Position numbers and translations under genes: made by a program
NCBI GenBank assembly: GCA_902794835.1
Contig: CADBIO010000006.1
Span: 1 to 37,199 of the forward strand
Reading direction: 5' to 3'
Source of the DNA: an uncultured Erysipelotrichaceae bacterium
GTDB taxonomy: Bacteria > Bacillota_I > Bacilli_A > RFN20 > CAG-826
Length of the DNA: 37,199 nt
Shown: positions 1-7,295 of the stretch, piece by piece
Position numbering within the stretch: position 1 is the stretch's first letter
Layout of the letters: each line of letters starts with the position of its first letter
Notes under the pieces: generated by a model
Told to the model about the DNA's origin: nothing
Database searches by the model: none
The model's input: only the letters and a program-made list of their open reading frames with translations

Positions 1-249
1 GGCTACCGTTGTAATTGAATTTCCTGCAAGAACCTTTGCCACCAATTCAAATCGCTTTTCGGGCGTCCAATCTTTGTTGTTCGGGGAATGCTTCAGCCCA
101 TCAACGCCTAACTCATCAAAAGTTGCCACCCAATCTCTAACATGGTTCATGAAGTTGTGATGAAAACCAGGAGATCCTGAAGTATTGATACGCTCGCCAT
201 TTTTATACTTGTTGACGCATTCAAGTTTGAATTCCCATGAATATTTCAT
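1..249 (-). CDS. IS3-family transposase OrfA, N-terminal part (truncated by window edge)
   Basis: The minus strand opens at the ATG at 247-249 and stays open for 83 codons to the window edge. The product begins MKYSWEFKLECVNKYKNGER and continues with a WTPEKRFELVAKVLAGNSI segment. This is the start typical of the small helix-turn-helix OrfA of IS3/IS150-type elements, which binds the IS ends and is joined to the DDE OrfB by programmed frameshifting. OrfB would lie outside the window, so completeness cannot be judged. A G-rich ribosome binding site (AGGAAAGGGG, 260-269) sits about 10 nt upstream of the ATG, inside a potential hairpin. The element lies just downstream of galE in the same orientation. 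The family call rests on recognition of the N-terminus only. Confidence 0.75.
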   Translation of the reverse strand, partial: MKYSWEFKLECVNKYKNGERINTSGSPGFHHNFMNHVRDWVATFDELGVDGLKHSPNNKDWTPEKRFELVAKVLAGNSITTVA

Positions 250-256
250 AGAAAAA

Positions 257-325
257 GTACCCCTTTCCTAATGTCTAGGATTTGGGGTACCTTTCATAAT
301 GTCTAGGATTTGGGGTACCTTTCAT
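257..325 (-). mobile_element. IS3-type element 5' end with tandemly duplicated terminal sequence
   Basis: A 28-bp unit beginning (minus strand) with ATGAAAGGTACCCCAAATCC and ending in TAGACATT is present twice head to tail, at 270-297 and 298-325. It lies immediately upstream of orfA. The unit begins TG after one base and looks like the terminal repeat of an IS3-family element. The outer boundary with galE-side DNA is probably near 325. The other IS end and target-site duplication are outside the window, so the assignment as terminal repeat is inference. Confidence 0.55.
270..325. repeat. Two perfect 28-bp direct repeats (270-297, 298-325)
   Basis: The two 28-bp copies are identical and directly abutting, with no spacer. 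Each contains the sequence GTCTAGGATTTGGGGTACC on the plus strand. They sit between the transposase start and the end of galE, so they most likely derive from the IS terminus. Confidence 0.9.
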
Positions 326-362
326 TATTGAATTTAAGGCGCTTATTTTTGTTCAAACGATT

Positions 363-1379
363 TTATTTGATGCCTTCGGGATTGTTCTTTTGGAAATTGT
401 AGGCATCTCTGCAAGCATCTTCGATGGTGAATTTCGCTCTCCAATGAAGTTCTTTAGCCGCCTTTTCGCAATCGGCATAATTTTCTGCAACATCACCAGC
501 TCTACGAGGGGCGATCACATAAGGGATTTTCACCCCATTGGCTTTTTCGTAAGCGTGCACTAATTCCAATACAGAAGTCCCTTTGCCAGTGCCTAGGTTG
601 TAGACAACATAGCCAGGGTTTTCTTCCAATTTTTTAAGCGTAGCGACATGGCCTTCTGCCAAATCCACAACGTGGATATAGTCTCTAACCCCAGTTCCGT
701 CAACGGTTGGGTAATCATCGCCAAAGATCTTCAAGCATTTTAACTTGCCAATCGCAACTTGCGAGACATAAGGAAGAAGGTTGTTTGGGATTCCGTTTGG
801 ATCTTCGCCAAGCAATCCGGACGGATGTCCTCCGATAGGATTGAAATAACGAAGAATTCCGACATTTAACGTTGGGTCTGCTTTCTGAAGGTCTTTTAAG
901 ATTCTTTCGATCATGACCTTGGTTTCACCGTATGGGTTGGTAGCTTCGGCAACCGGATCAGATTCATAAAGCGGGACTCTGCTAGGGACGCCATAAACTG
1001 TCGCGCTGGAAGAGAAAATGATGTTTTTGACGTTATGTCTCTTCATGCATTTAGCGATGACAATCAAACTTTCTAAGTTGTTTTCATAATATTCCAGTGG
1101 TTTTTCAACTGATTCACCAACCGCTTTATATCCAGCAAAATGAATGACGGCATCGATTTCGTTTTCAGCAAAGACTTTTTCCGTCGCTTCTTCGTCAGTT
1201 GCATCGACTTCATAGAATTTCGGTCGGAAATGAGTGATGGTTTCAATTCGGTCCAAAACCGCGACTTTGGCATTAAAAAGATTGTCGATGATGACTGGCT
1301 CATAGCCATTTTCGATCAAGCAGATGACAGCCTCGCTGCCAATAAAGCCCAATCCACCCGTAACTAATACTTTCTTCAT
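363..1379 (-). CDS. galE: UDP-glucose 4-epimerase
   Basis: This gene encodes a 338-residue cytoplasmic NAD-dependent short-chain epimerase that interconverts UDP-glucose and UDP-galactose (Leloir pathway and sugar-nucleotide supply for cell-surface glycans). The N-terminal Rossmann motif GGLGFIG is at residues 8-14. The catalytic SSSATVYG segment is near 123-130, and the YxxxK pair is Y150 and K154 in NPYGETK. Length matches the family (about 330-340). It is the last gene of the gatCAB-DUF1836-galE run, 4 nt after the DUF1836 stop, with an AGAGG ribosome binding site lying in the end of that gene. No convincing terminator follows before the IS element at 325, so IS insertion may have altered the 3' end of the operon. 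The assignment is secure; strict specificity for glucose versus N-acetyl forms cannot be read from sequence. Confidence 0.93.
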   Translation of the reverse strand: MKKVLVTGGLGFIGSEAVICLIENGYEPVIIDNLFNAKVAVLDRIETITHFRPKFYEVDATDEEATEKVFAENEIDAVIHFAGYKAVGESVEKPLEYYENNLESLIVIAKCMKRHNVKNIIFSSSATVYGVPSRVPLYESDPVAEATNPYGETKVMIERILKDLQKADPTLNVGILRYFNPIGGHPSGLLGEDPNGIPNNLLPYVSQVAIGKLKCLKIFGDDYPTVDGTGVRDYIHVVDLAEGHVATLKKLEENPGYVVYNLGTGKGTSVLELVHAYEKANGVKIPYVIAPRRAGDVAENYADCEKAAKELHWRAKFTIEDACRDAYNFQKNNPEGIK

Positions 1380-1383
1380 AAAA

Positions 1384-2118
1384 TTACCTCTTTTTTGTTT
1401 TCTTTGTAGTTTTCCTTTCCTTTTTCTTTAAAAGAGCGACACGTTCGGCCTCATGTTTGGCTTGTTTCCTCTGATGTTTGATTTCGCCAACACCAGGCTT
1501 AAACTCTTTCTTAAAGTCGTTTTCGTCCAAATTATTGCAAGCAAGGAATTGAAGCAAGGACTGAGAAAGGAGCTGATAGACCGCAGACTGGATTGACATC
1601 CTTAAAGCGATTAATCCGATGGAATCAATCAAGTGTTTTTCGGCGTCTGGGTTTTGTTCGTTTCTTTCTTTCTCGTAATTCGCGGCATAAGCATCGATTC
1701 TTCTTTTTGCTTTTTCTCCCACATCTTTAAAGACGTCAGAAGACATCGTCTTAAAGAAACGATAGAGCGCGGATTTATCGAGGGAAACATCCTTATCCAT
1801 GCTGATCAGCATCGCGATGTCGCTCATCGAAAGAACGCTTTTGAGAGTCGTGATGGCGAGTAAATAGCCAAGGTGTTCAACCGAATATTTTTTGCGATCC
1901 GGTTCCCGAATGATCTTGGCTTTGACATAATTGTTGACCATAAACGAAGTCAATAATTGTTTATCGCCAAGAGACAAGGGCTCTAACGTGCTATTCACAT
2001 ATGTGATCACCTGTTCCATGTAAAGTGGGACGGAAGGGAGGCGATCAAAGGCAGGCAGCTCGAAATGAGTTGCGGTATCAAGGAATTTTTGTAATTGCTT
2101 TAATTCTTCTTCCTTCAT
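1384..2118 (-). CDS. DUF1836 domain-containing protein
   Basis: The 244-residue product matches the DUF1836 family of Firmicutes. The diagnostic stretch begins LPSVPLYMEQVITYVNSTL near residue 27. It continues through a SFMVNNYVKAKII segment and a helix-turn-helix-like YSVEHLGYLLAITTLKSVL region that resembles a MerR-type DNA-binding fold. The family has no established function; a regulator is the usual guess. The C-terminal tail is strongly basic (Lys/Arg-rich, residues about 215-244), which would fit nucleic-acid binding. Its start overlaps the gatB stop by 4 nt (ATGA), so it is translationally coupled to the amidotransferase operon. The family call is firm and the role is unknown. Confidence 0.85.
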   Translation of the reverse strand: MKEEELKQLQKFLDTATHFELPAFDRLPSVPLYMEQVITYVNSTLEPLSLGDKQLLTSFMVNNYVKAKIIREPDRKKYSVEHLGYLLAITTLKSVLSMSDIAMLISMDKDVSLDKSALYRFFKTMSSDVFKDVGEKAKRRIDAYAANYEKERNEQNPDAEKHLIDSIGLIALRMSIQSAVYQLLSQSLLQFLACNNLDENDFKKEFKPGVGEIKHQRKQAKHEAERVALLKKKERKTTKKTKKR

Positions 2119-3542
2119 CTTTTTTCGAGCTCCTCGCGCAAAAGTCGGGAAACTTCGGCAGGATTGACCTTACCATGGCTGGCCTTCATTACCTGGCCCA
2201 CCAAGAAGCCTAAAACTCTCTGGTTGCCCGCTTTGAAATCAGCGATCGATTGAGGGTTGTTGTCCAAAGCTTCTTTAACGAATTTCAAAATCGTGTCAGT
2301 ATCCGATACTTGAGCGACGATCTTCAAATCCTTTTTGGCTTCCTCTGGAGAAACGCCTTCTTCGAGGACCTTGTTAAGGATATCGACGCATTGCTTGTGG
2401 GATAAACCGCCTTTTTCTTGCATGGTGACAATCTCACCAAGGGTTTTTGGTGACAATTCCAATTCTTGGATGGTAATTCCATTTTTATTTAAATAGGAGT
2501 TGATTTCAACAATCAAAAAATTGGCTAAATTTTTGGCGTTTTGGACAAATGGGACGCCTTCTTCGAAATAAGCGGCTGTTTTTGGGTTAGCAAGAATGAC
2601 TTCCACATCAGTTTCTGACAAACCCATTTTAAGATAGCGTTCCTTTTTCGAATCGTATAATTCAGGACACGTCTCAATCGCTTTTTGGATAAATTCATCC
2701 GACATATGGATCGGTGTGATGTTCGGTTCGCAGAAATATTTGTAATCGACGGCATCGGTTTTCACACGCATTAGAACGGTGCGGCCAGAAGCCTCATCCC
2801 AACGTCTTGTCTCTTGTTGGATCTTCTTGCCTTGAAGGAGTAATTGAGATTGGCGTTTGATTTCATAATCGATGGCCAATTCGACGTTTTTAAAGGAATT
2901 GATGTTCTTGACTTCGACTTTTGTGCCAAATGCTTTCTGACCATAAGGACGAATGGAGACGTTAGTATCGCAACGCATGGAGCCTTCTTCCATCTTGCCA
3001 TCAGAAGTTCCAGAATAAACGACAATATTGCGGATGGCCTCGGCATATTCGCGCGCTTCGGTACCATTGGCAATGTCCGGCATGGAGACAATTTCACAAA
3101 GGGGAACGCCAGCGCGGTTATAGTCTAATAAGGAATAATCCATGAAGTGTTCTTGTTTGCAAGTATCCTCTTCCATGTGGATTCTTTCGATACGAATCTT
3201 TTTCATCCCGCCAGGGACGGCGACCATAACATAACCATTTTTGCCAATTGGTCTGGCTTGTTGGGTAATTTGGAATCCCTTAGGAAGATCGGAGTAGAAA
3301 TAATTTTTACGATCGAAATAGAGCGTATGATCGATTTCCATATGCAAGGCATTAGCAACACGAATCGCATTGATGACTGCCTGCTTATTTACCACCGGCA
3401 TGGTTCCTGGATAAGCCATATCTAGCGGCGCAATTTGGGTGTTTGGGTCTCTGGAGAATCCGTTTGGGGCGGCAGAGAACATCTTTGATTTCGTCTTTTG
3501 CTGGACGTGAATTTCAATGCCGATGATTGCTTCGAAGTTCAT
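2115..3542 (-). CDS. gatB: Aspartyl/glutamyl-tRNA(Asn/Gln) amidotransferase subunit B
   Basis: GatB binds the misacylated Glu-tRNA(Gln) (or Asp-tRNA(Asn)), activates it with ATP and converts it to the amide with ammonia from GatA. The 475-residue protein begins MNFEAIIGIEIHVQ, the usual start, and has the signature segment LLDYNRAGVPLCEIVS near residues 138-153. It ends in the helical YqeY-like tRNA-binding tail (GNQRVLGFLVGQVMKASHGK). Length is normal. It overlaps gatA by 4 nt at its start and the DUF1836 gene by 4 nt at its end. The presence of GatCAB suggests that Gln-tRNA is formed by the indirect route, as in most Firmicutes, though a GlnRS elsewhere cannot be excluded. Confidence 0.96.
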   Translation of the reverse strand: MNFEAIIGIEIHVQQKTKSKMFSAAPNGFSRDPNTQIAPLDMAYPGTMPVVNKQAVINAIRVANALHMEIDHTLYFDRKNYFYSDLPKGFQITQQARPIGKNGYVMVAVPGGMKKIRIERIHMEEDTCKQEHFMDYSLLDYNRAGVPLCEIVSMPDIANGTEAREYAEAIRNIVVYSGTSDGKMEEGSMRCDTNVSIRPYGQKAFGTKVEVKNINSFKNVELAIDYEIKRQSQLLLQGKKIQQETRRWDEASGRTVLMRVKTDAVDYKYFCEPNITPIHMSDEFIQKAIETCPELYDSKKERYLKMGLSETDVEVILANPKTAAYFEEGVPFVQNAKNLANFLIVEINSYLNKNGITIQELELSPKTLGEIVTMQEKGGLSHKQCVDILNKVLEEGVSPEEAKKDLKIVAQVSDTDTILKFVKEALDNNPQSIADFKAGNQRVLGFLVGQVMKASHGKVNPAEVSRLLREELEKR

Positions 3543-5008
3543 AGATTGCCCTCCTTTTTGTTATTGACGCTGAGGTCTTTAAGACCGCTTAATTTTTCGA
3601 AAGCGTTTGCCATTTGAAATAATTTTTTCTCTTCGAAGGCGCGGCCCATGAAATTGATTCCGACCGGGAGACCGTTTTCTAAAAACAGTGGCAGCGTGAT
3701 GGAAGGAAGGCCAGCAAAATTGCCCAAAGCAAGGTGATTGTCGGCGATCAAATATTCATCCGAAAGACGGTCGCTGGCACTGTCGAAAGAAGGTGCTACG
3801 CTTGGAGCGGCCGGCACATAGATGAAGTCGTAATCCTTTAAAATGGCATTGGTCTTTTCCACGATTTTGGCGCGATTTCGTTGGGCTCGGAGGAAGAGTT
3901 CTTCCTGGTTTTCACTCATCAAACAATAAGAACCGATGACGAACCTACGTTTGATCAATTCAGAGAAGCCTTCATTTCTGGCATTAAACATGACTTCCTG
4001 ATAAGTCTTTCCCTCCTTGAACGGCCCAAATTTAATGCCGTCAAGATTGGCATCATTGGAGGTCGCTTCCGCACAAGAAATCACCATGTAGGTAGCGTAT
4101 AAGGACTCAAGCAATTTGTTATCAAAATCCACAAAATCAACTGTAATTCCCGCCTCTTTTAAGCATTCAATCGAATGGATAAAATGGTTTTTGATTTCTT
4201 CGTTGCTAATGGAATCAAGAATTTGTTTAATCACGGCGACTTTCCATCCAGCAACCGGTTTGTCTAAATCTTCTTCATAACACTCAATGGGTCTGTTAGA
4301 TGAAGTAGAGTCATGATTGTCACGTCCTGCTAAAACATCTAGCAAGACGGCGGAAGAATAAACGTCTCTGGTAAAATAAGCTACATGATCTAAAGACGGG
4401 GCAAAGGGGAAAAGACCATAACGAGAGATTCTACCCCAGGTTGGTTTAAAACCGACTAAACCTCCATAAGAAGCTGGTTTACGAACGGAGTCCCCCGTAT
4501 CAGATCCAAGGGCAAAAGGAACGATGCCTGCCGCAACAGAGACGGCGCTTCCACAAGAAGACCCACCAATTTGGCGCTTATGCTCAGGATCATATGGATT
4601 ATAAGTTTTGCCTAAATGACCCGTGGTTCCGCTTCCGCCCATGGCCAATTCGTCCAGCGTGGTTTTACCAATCAGAATCGCTTTGGCTTGAGAAAGCTTT
4701 TCGATGACCGTGGCATCATAAATCGGGACGTATCCCTTCAAAATATCGCTAGACGCAGTCGTCGGAATTCCTTTGGTAGAAAAATTGTCTTTGGCAACAT
4801 AAGGGATGCCCCAAAGAGGGTTATTTTCTTCTGGTTCAGTAAGCGTTTTAGCAAAAGCGATGGCTCCCTCGTCATCAATAAATTCAAAAGCGTTGTCTTT
4901 GTTTTCATGCGCTCTTTTAAGCGCTTCTTCTGTTAATTCTAACGGAGTTACCTTCTTAGCGAGTAAAGCCTCGTGAAGTTCTCGAATCGATAAATCTAAA
5001 TAATTCAT
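3539..5008 (-). CDS. gatA: Aspartyl/glutamyl-tRNA(Asn/Gln) amidotransferase subunit A
   Basis: GatA is the glutaminase subunit of the amidotransferase, an amidase-signature enzyme that releases ammonia from glutamine and passes it to GatB. The Ser-cisSer-Lys triad is visible: K73 in VAKDN, S150 in GGSSCGSA and S174 in GSDTGDSVR. The segment around the nucleophile reads TGDSVRKPAS rather than the more common TGGSIRQPA. I associate such variants with Mollicutes-related lineages, a weak taxonomic hint. The 489-residue length is normal. The start overlaps the gatC stop as ATGA, and its stop overlaps gatB in the same way, so the three subunits are coupled in the order C-A-B. Confidence 0.96.
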   Translation of the reverse strand: MNYLDLSIRELHEALLAKKVTPLELTEEALKRAHENKDNAFEFIDDEGAIAFAKTLTEPEENNPLWGIPYVAKDNFSTKGIPTTASSDILKGYVPIYDATVIEKLSQAKAILIGKTTLDELAMGGSGTTGHLGKTYNPYDPEHKRQIGGSSCGSAVSVAAGIVPFALGSDTGDSVRKPASYGGLVGFKPTWGRISRYGLFPFAPSLDHVAYFTRDVYSSAVLLDVLAGRDNHDSTSSNRPIECYEEDLDKPVAGWKVAVIKQILDSISNEEIKNHFIHSIECLKEAGITVDFVDFDNKLLESLYATYMVISCAEATSNDANLDGIKFGPFKEGKTYQEVMFNARNEGFSELIKRRFVIGSYCLMSENQEELFLRAQRNRAKIVEKTNAILKDYDFIYVPAAPSVAPSFDSASDRLSDEYLIADNHLALGNFAGLPSITLPLFLENGLPVGINFMGRAFEEKKLFQMANAFEKLSGLKDLSVNNKKEGNL

Positions 5009-5301
5009 AATACGACCTTCGGGAGCTTGATTTGCTCGTCTTGTTTGCTGCCAGCGTTTTTCAGAGCAACCTCTCTTGGAAGAGGCTCTTCTGGCACGTC
5101 CTCACGCATAAAGGTTGTCGTGCAGTCAAATGGGAAAGTCATTGGCTCATATCGGTCTAAATCTGAGATTTCACCGATTTTTTCCATTTGTTTGATGAGA
5201 ATTTTAAACTCATCTTCCAATTTGGCATATTGCTCATCTGACATCGTGAAGAGCAATCGGTTCGCCGCATCGGTCAATACTTCTTTTGTGATTTTTTTCA
5301 T
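5005..5301 (-). CDS. gatC: Aspartyl/glutamyl-tRNA(Asn/Gln) amidotransferase subunit C
   Basis: GatC is a small protein that wraps around and stabilises the GatA-GatB interface. The start chosen is the ATG at 5299-5301, giving 98 residues beginning MKKITKEVLTDAANRLLFTM, which matches the usual GatC N-terminus. A longer reading from 5355 would run through the preceding terminator and is not credible. The C-terminus carries the typical RYEPMTFPF...MREDVPEEPLPREVALKNAG pattern. An AAGGG ribosome binding site lies at 5310-5314, inside a small palindrome (5309-5322). It is the first gene of the gat operon, directly after the terminator that closes the rpiB operon. Confidence 0.9.
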   Translation of the reverse strand: MKKITKEVLTDAANRLLFTMSDEQYAKLEDEFKILIKQMEKIGEISDLDRYEPMTFPFDCTTTFMREDVPEEPLPREVALKNAGSKQDEQIKLPKVVL

Positions 5302-5308
5302 AAGCGTT

Positions 5309-5322
5309 ACCCTTAAAAGGGT
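5309..5322 (-). promoter_or_regulatory. Small palindrome overlapping the gatC ribosome binding site
   Basis: On the minus strand the sequence ACCCTTTTAAGGGT is an inverted repeat whose 3' arm is the AAGGG ribosome binding site of gatC. The hairpin could form only about 5 bp with a 4-nt loop, so any effect on translation would be small. Confidence 0.3.
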
Positions 5323-5343
5323 ATCACTTTGTATCGATAATAA

Positions 5344-5368
5344 AAAGCCCTTCACTTTGGAGTGAAGG
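5344..5368 (-). terminator. Rho-independent terminator after rpiB
   Basis: On the minus strand an 8-bp stem (CCTTCACT / AGTGAAGG, loop CCAA) at 5349-5368 is followed by GCTTTTTATT. It lies 18 nt past the rpiB stop and separates the prfA-rpiB operon from gatCAB. Confidence 0.85.
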
Positions 5369-5385
5369 ACTTATCGGGATTATCT

Positions 5386-5823
5386 TTATTTCTCTAAAGC
5401 ACTAATTTTCGCTACACGCATCGCGTGTCTTCCCCCCTCAAATGGGGTGTTGAGAAACAAGTCTACTCGTGGAAGAACTTCTTCTACTGTCATAAAACGT
5501 CCCGCAAAAGCAATGACATTGGCATCATTGTGCTGTCTTAGAAGCTTGGAGACTTCGTCATTGTAACCAATTCCGCAACGAACGCCTTTGATTTTATTGG
5601 CGGCGATGGAAATGCCCTCAGCTGAACCACAGCAAACAATCCCTAGATCGGCTTTTTCGGAAACAACCGCTTGGCCGACTTTAGCCCCATAATCAGGATA
5701 GTCAACGCTAGAAAGAGAATCCGTGCCCTCATCAAACACTTCATATCCCTTCTCGATAAGATATTTTTTAATCGCCTCTTTTAATTCAAAACCCGCATGA
5801 TCGGAGCCGATGGCAATTTTCAT
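5386..5823 (-). CDS. rpiB: Ribose-5-phosphate isomerase B
   Basis: This is a LacA/RpiB-type sugar isomerase interconverting ribose 5-phosphate and ribulose 5-phosphate in the non-oxidative pentose phosphate pathway. The chosen ATG at 5821-5823 gives 145 residues starting MKIAIGSDHAGFELKEAI, the classic N-terminus. An upstream in-frame ATG (5838) lies within the ribosome binding site GGGAGG and is rejected. The active-site segment is VCCGSAEGISIAANK, where the second Cys aligns with the catalytic base, and the ATVIAFAGR-type motif appears as DANVIAFAGRF. The start overlaps the tsaC stop as ATGA. The same neighbourhood (tsaC, rpiB) is found near prfA in Bacillus. LacA/LacB-type activity on other sugars is a remote alternative. 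Confidence 0.9.
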   Translation of the reverse strand: MKIAIGSDHAGFELKEAIKKYLIEKGYEVFDEGTDSLSSVDYPDYGAKVGQAVVSEKADLGIVCCGSAEGISIAANKIKGVRCGIGYNDEVSKLLRQHNDANVIAFAGRFMTVEEVLPRVDLFLNTPFEGGRHAMRVAKISALEK

Positions 5824-6434
5824 TTTGCTTCCTCCCAAATCTTCTTTATTTCATCATATGATAAAGCGCCTTGACGGACCAAAGAAATCTTTCCCGGTAT
5901 CGAAAGATTTACAATCGTCGTAGGCACTAAAGAATGGCATTCTCCTTCGACAAGTCCATCGATTTGGTTGTCAAAATAACCTAAGACTTCCCGATAATCA
6001 CGGCTAGCGGGACAATCGGAAATATTCGCCGAGGTTAATAAGCAAGGTTTCCCAACTTCCTTAATTAAATCGCAGACAAAAGGATAGTTTGGAATTCTAA
6101 TGCCAATGACATTTGTTCCTAACGTGACATGAGATGGCAAATTTTGCTTTGCGTTGACTAATATTGTCAATTCGCCAGGAAGAAAAGCGTCCATCACCGC
6201 TTTCGTCTTCTTATCAATTTCAATATATTCCAAGGCTTGCTCCACAGAGCCACAAGCCAGGGCAAATGGTTTGTTTGGCTTTCTTTTTTTCACCTTTACT
6301 AATGCGTCAAAAGAAGATTTTTCATCATAAATCACGGCTAATCCATAAACCGTTTCGGTAGGAATGGCTAAAACACCACCGTTTTTTAGAATTTCGCTTG
6401 CTTTTAGAATCTCTTCTTGTTTTAAAATTTCCAC
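5820..6434 (-). CDS. tsaC: L-threonylcarbamoyladenylate synthase (Sua5/YrdC/YwlC family)
   Basis: TsaC makes threonylcarbamoyl-AMP from threonine, bicarbonate and ATP, the first step of the t6A modification at position 37 of ANN-decoding tRNAs. The 204-residue protein is the short, single-domain form. It shows the family features IPTETVYGLA near residues 25-34, KVKKRKPNKPFAL near 48-60 and SANISDCPA near 135-143. The start codon is GTG at 6432-6434, supported by an AAGGAG ribosome binding site 8 nt upstream. It sits 12 nt after prmC and overlaps rpiB by 4 nt. The conserved neighbourhood with prfA and prmC (as in Bacillus ywlC) supports the call. Confidence 0.92.
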   Translation of the reverse strand: MEILKQEEILKASEILKNGGVLAIPTETVYGLAVIYDEKSSFDALVKVKKRKPNKPFALACGSVEQALEYIEIDKKTKAVMDAFLPGELTILVNAKQNLPSHVTLGTNVIGIRIPNYPFVCDLIKEVGKPCLLTSANISDCPASRDYREVLGYFDNQIDGLVEGECHSLVPTTIVNLSIPGKISLVRQGALSYDEIKKIWEEAK

Positions 6435-6446
6435 GGCAAAACTCCT

Positions 6447-7295
6447 TTATTCTTCGTAAATGAACAGAAAGCGATCGAAGCCATTGAGATCTTTCTCAAA
6501 ATGGTATTCTGGATTGTCCATATACTTCTTGATCAATTCAACTAACCAATCTTTCAAGTCTGGTGAAATTTCAAAGACGATCAGGATATCTCCGCGTTTT
6601 ACTTTCTTATAATCACGGAGAATCGATTCATAAACTGACTGTTTTTTATCCAGCCATAAAGCGGAGGCAGGTTCATATTTTCTGACGGAATTCTGGGCAT
6701 CATTTTCGTCTCTGATATAAGGAGGGTTAGAAATGATAATGTCGAGATTGATTTTATTCTCTATATAAGGTTTAAGGGCGTCTCCTTCTAACGTTTGGAC
6801 ATTGATATTCTGGGCATGAAAATTCTTCTTGGCCACAGCCAACGCCTCAGGGGAAATATCGCTGGCAACCAAAAGCCAATTTGGGAAATATTGTTTCAAT
6901 GCCAAAGGAATACAACCGCTGCCGGTCCCAACGTCCCCACAGACAAGATACATCCTCGGGTCATAGAAACCGCTGATTTTTTCCGATAGCATTGCCACCA
7001 TTTCCTCGGTTTCTCCCCGTGGAATCAAGACGTTTTCGTCGACATAAAGTTTCATCCCTAAAAAATCAGCTTCATGAATGATGTATTCCACCGGCATGTC
7101 TTCGTCAATCAAACGATGATACTGTTCTCGGAACAAATCATAATGTCGCATTTCTTTTTCTTTGTTCATCAAAAGATCAATCTGCTCAAAATAGCCTTCA
7201 TCTTTCATGACCAAAAGACGTAGATCAATAGGCTCAACGCCCTTGTCTTTCCCATATTCCCAGGCTTCTTTTAAGGCTTTCTCAATGGTTGGCAT
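6447..7295 (-). CDS. prmC: Peptide chain release factor N5-glutamine methyltransferase
   Basis: PrmC methylates the glutamine of the GGQ motif in RF1 and RF2 using S-adenosylmethionine, which raises the efficiency of peptide release. The 282-residue protein has an N-terminal helical factor-binding domain, the SAM-binding motif DVGTGSG at residues 121-127 and the catalytic NPPY at 190-193. Its start lies inside prfA (14-nt overlap), so it is coupled to the gene for its own substrate, whose target would be Q237. The arrangement prfA-prmC is widespread and makes the identification very safe. Confidence 0.95.
   Translation of the reverse strand: MPTIEKALKEAWEYGKDKGVEPIDLRLLVMKDEGYFEQIDLLMNKEKEMRHYDLFREQYHRLIDEDMPVEYIIHEADFLGMKLYVDENVLIPRGETEEMVAMLSEKISGFYDPRMYLVCGDVGTGSGCIPLALKQYFPNWLLVASDISPEALAVAKKNFHAQNINVQTLEGDALKPYIENKINLDIIISNPPYIRDENDAQNSVRKYEPASALWLDKKQSVYESILRDYKKVKRGDILIVFEISPDLKDWLVELIKKYMDNPEYHFEKDLNGFDRFLFIYEE

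Noticed and set aside
270-325. Two direct repeats of 28 bp as a CRISPR fragment
   Set aside because: There is no spacer between the copies, only two units, and they abut a transposase gene; an IS terminus explains them better.
5302-5355. Longer GatC reading frame
   Set aside because: The extension runs through the terminator hairpin and adds residues not found in GatC; the ATG at 5301 gives the usual N-terminus.
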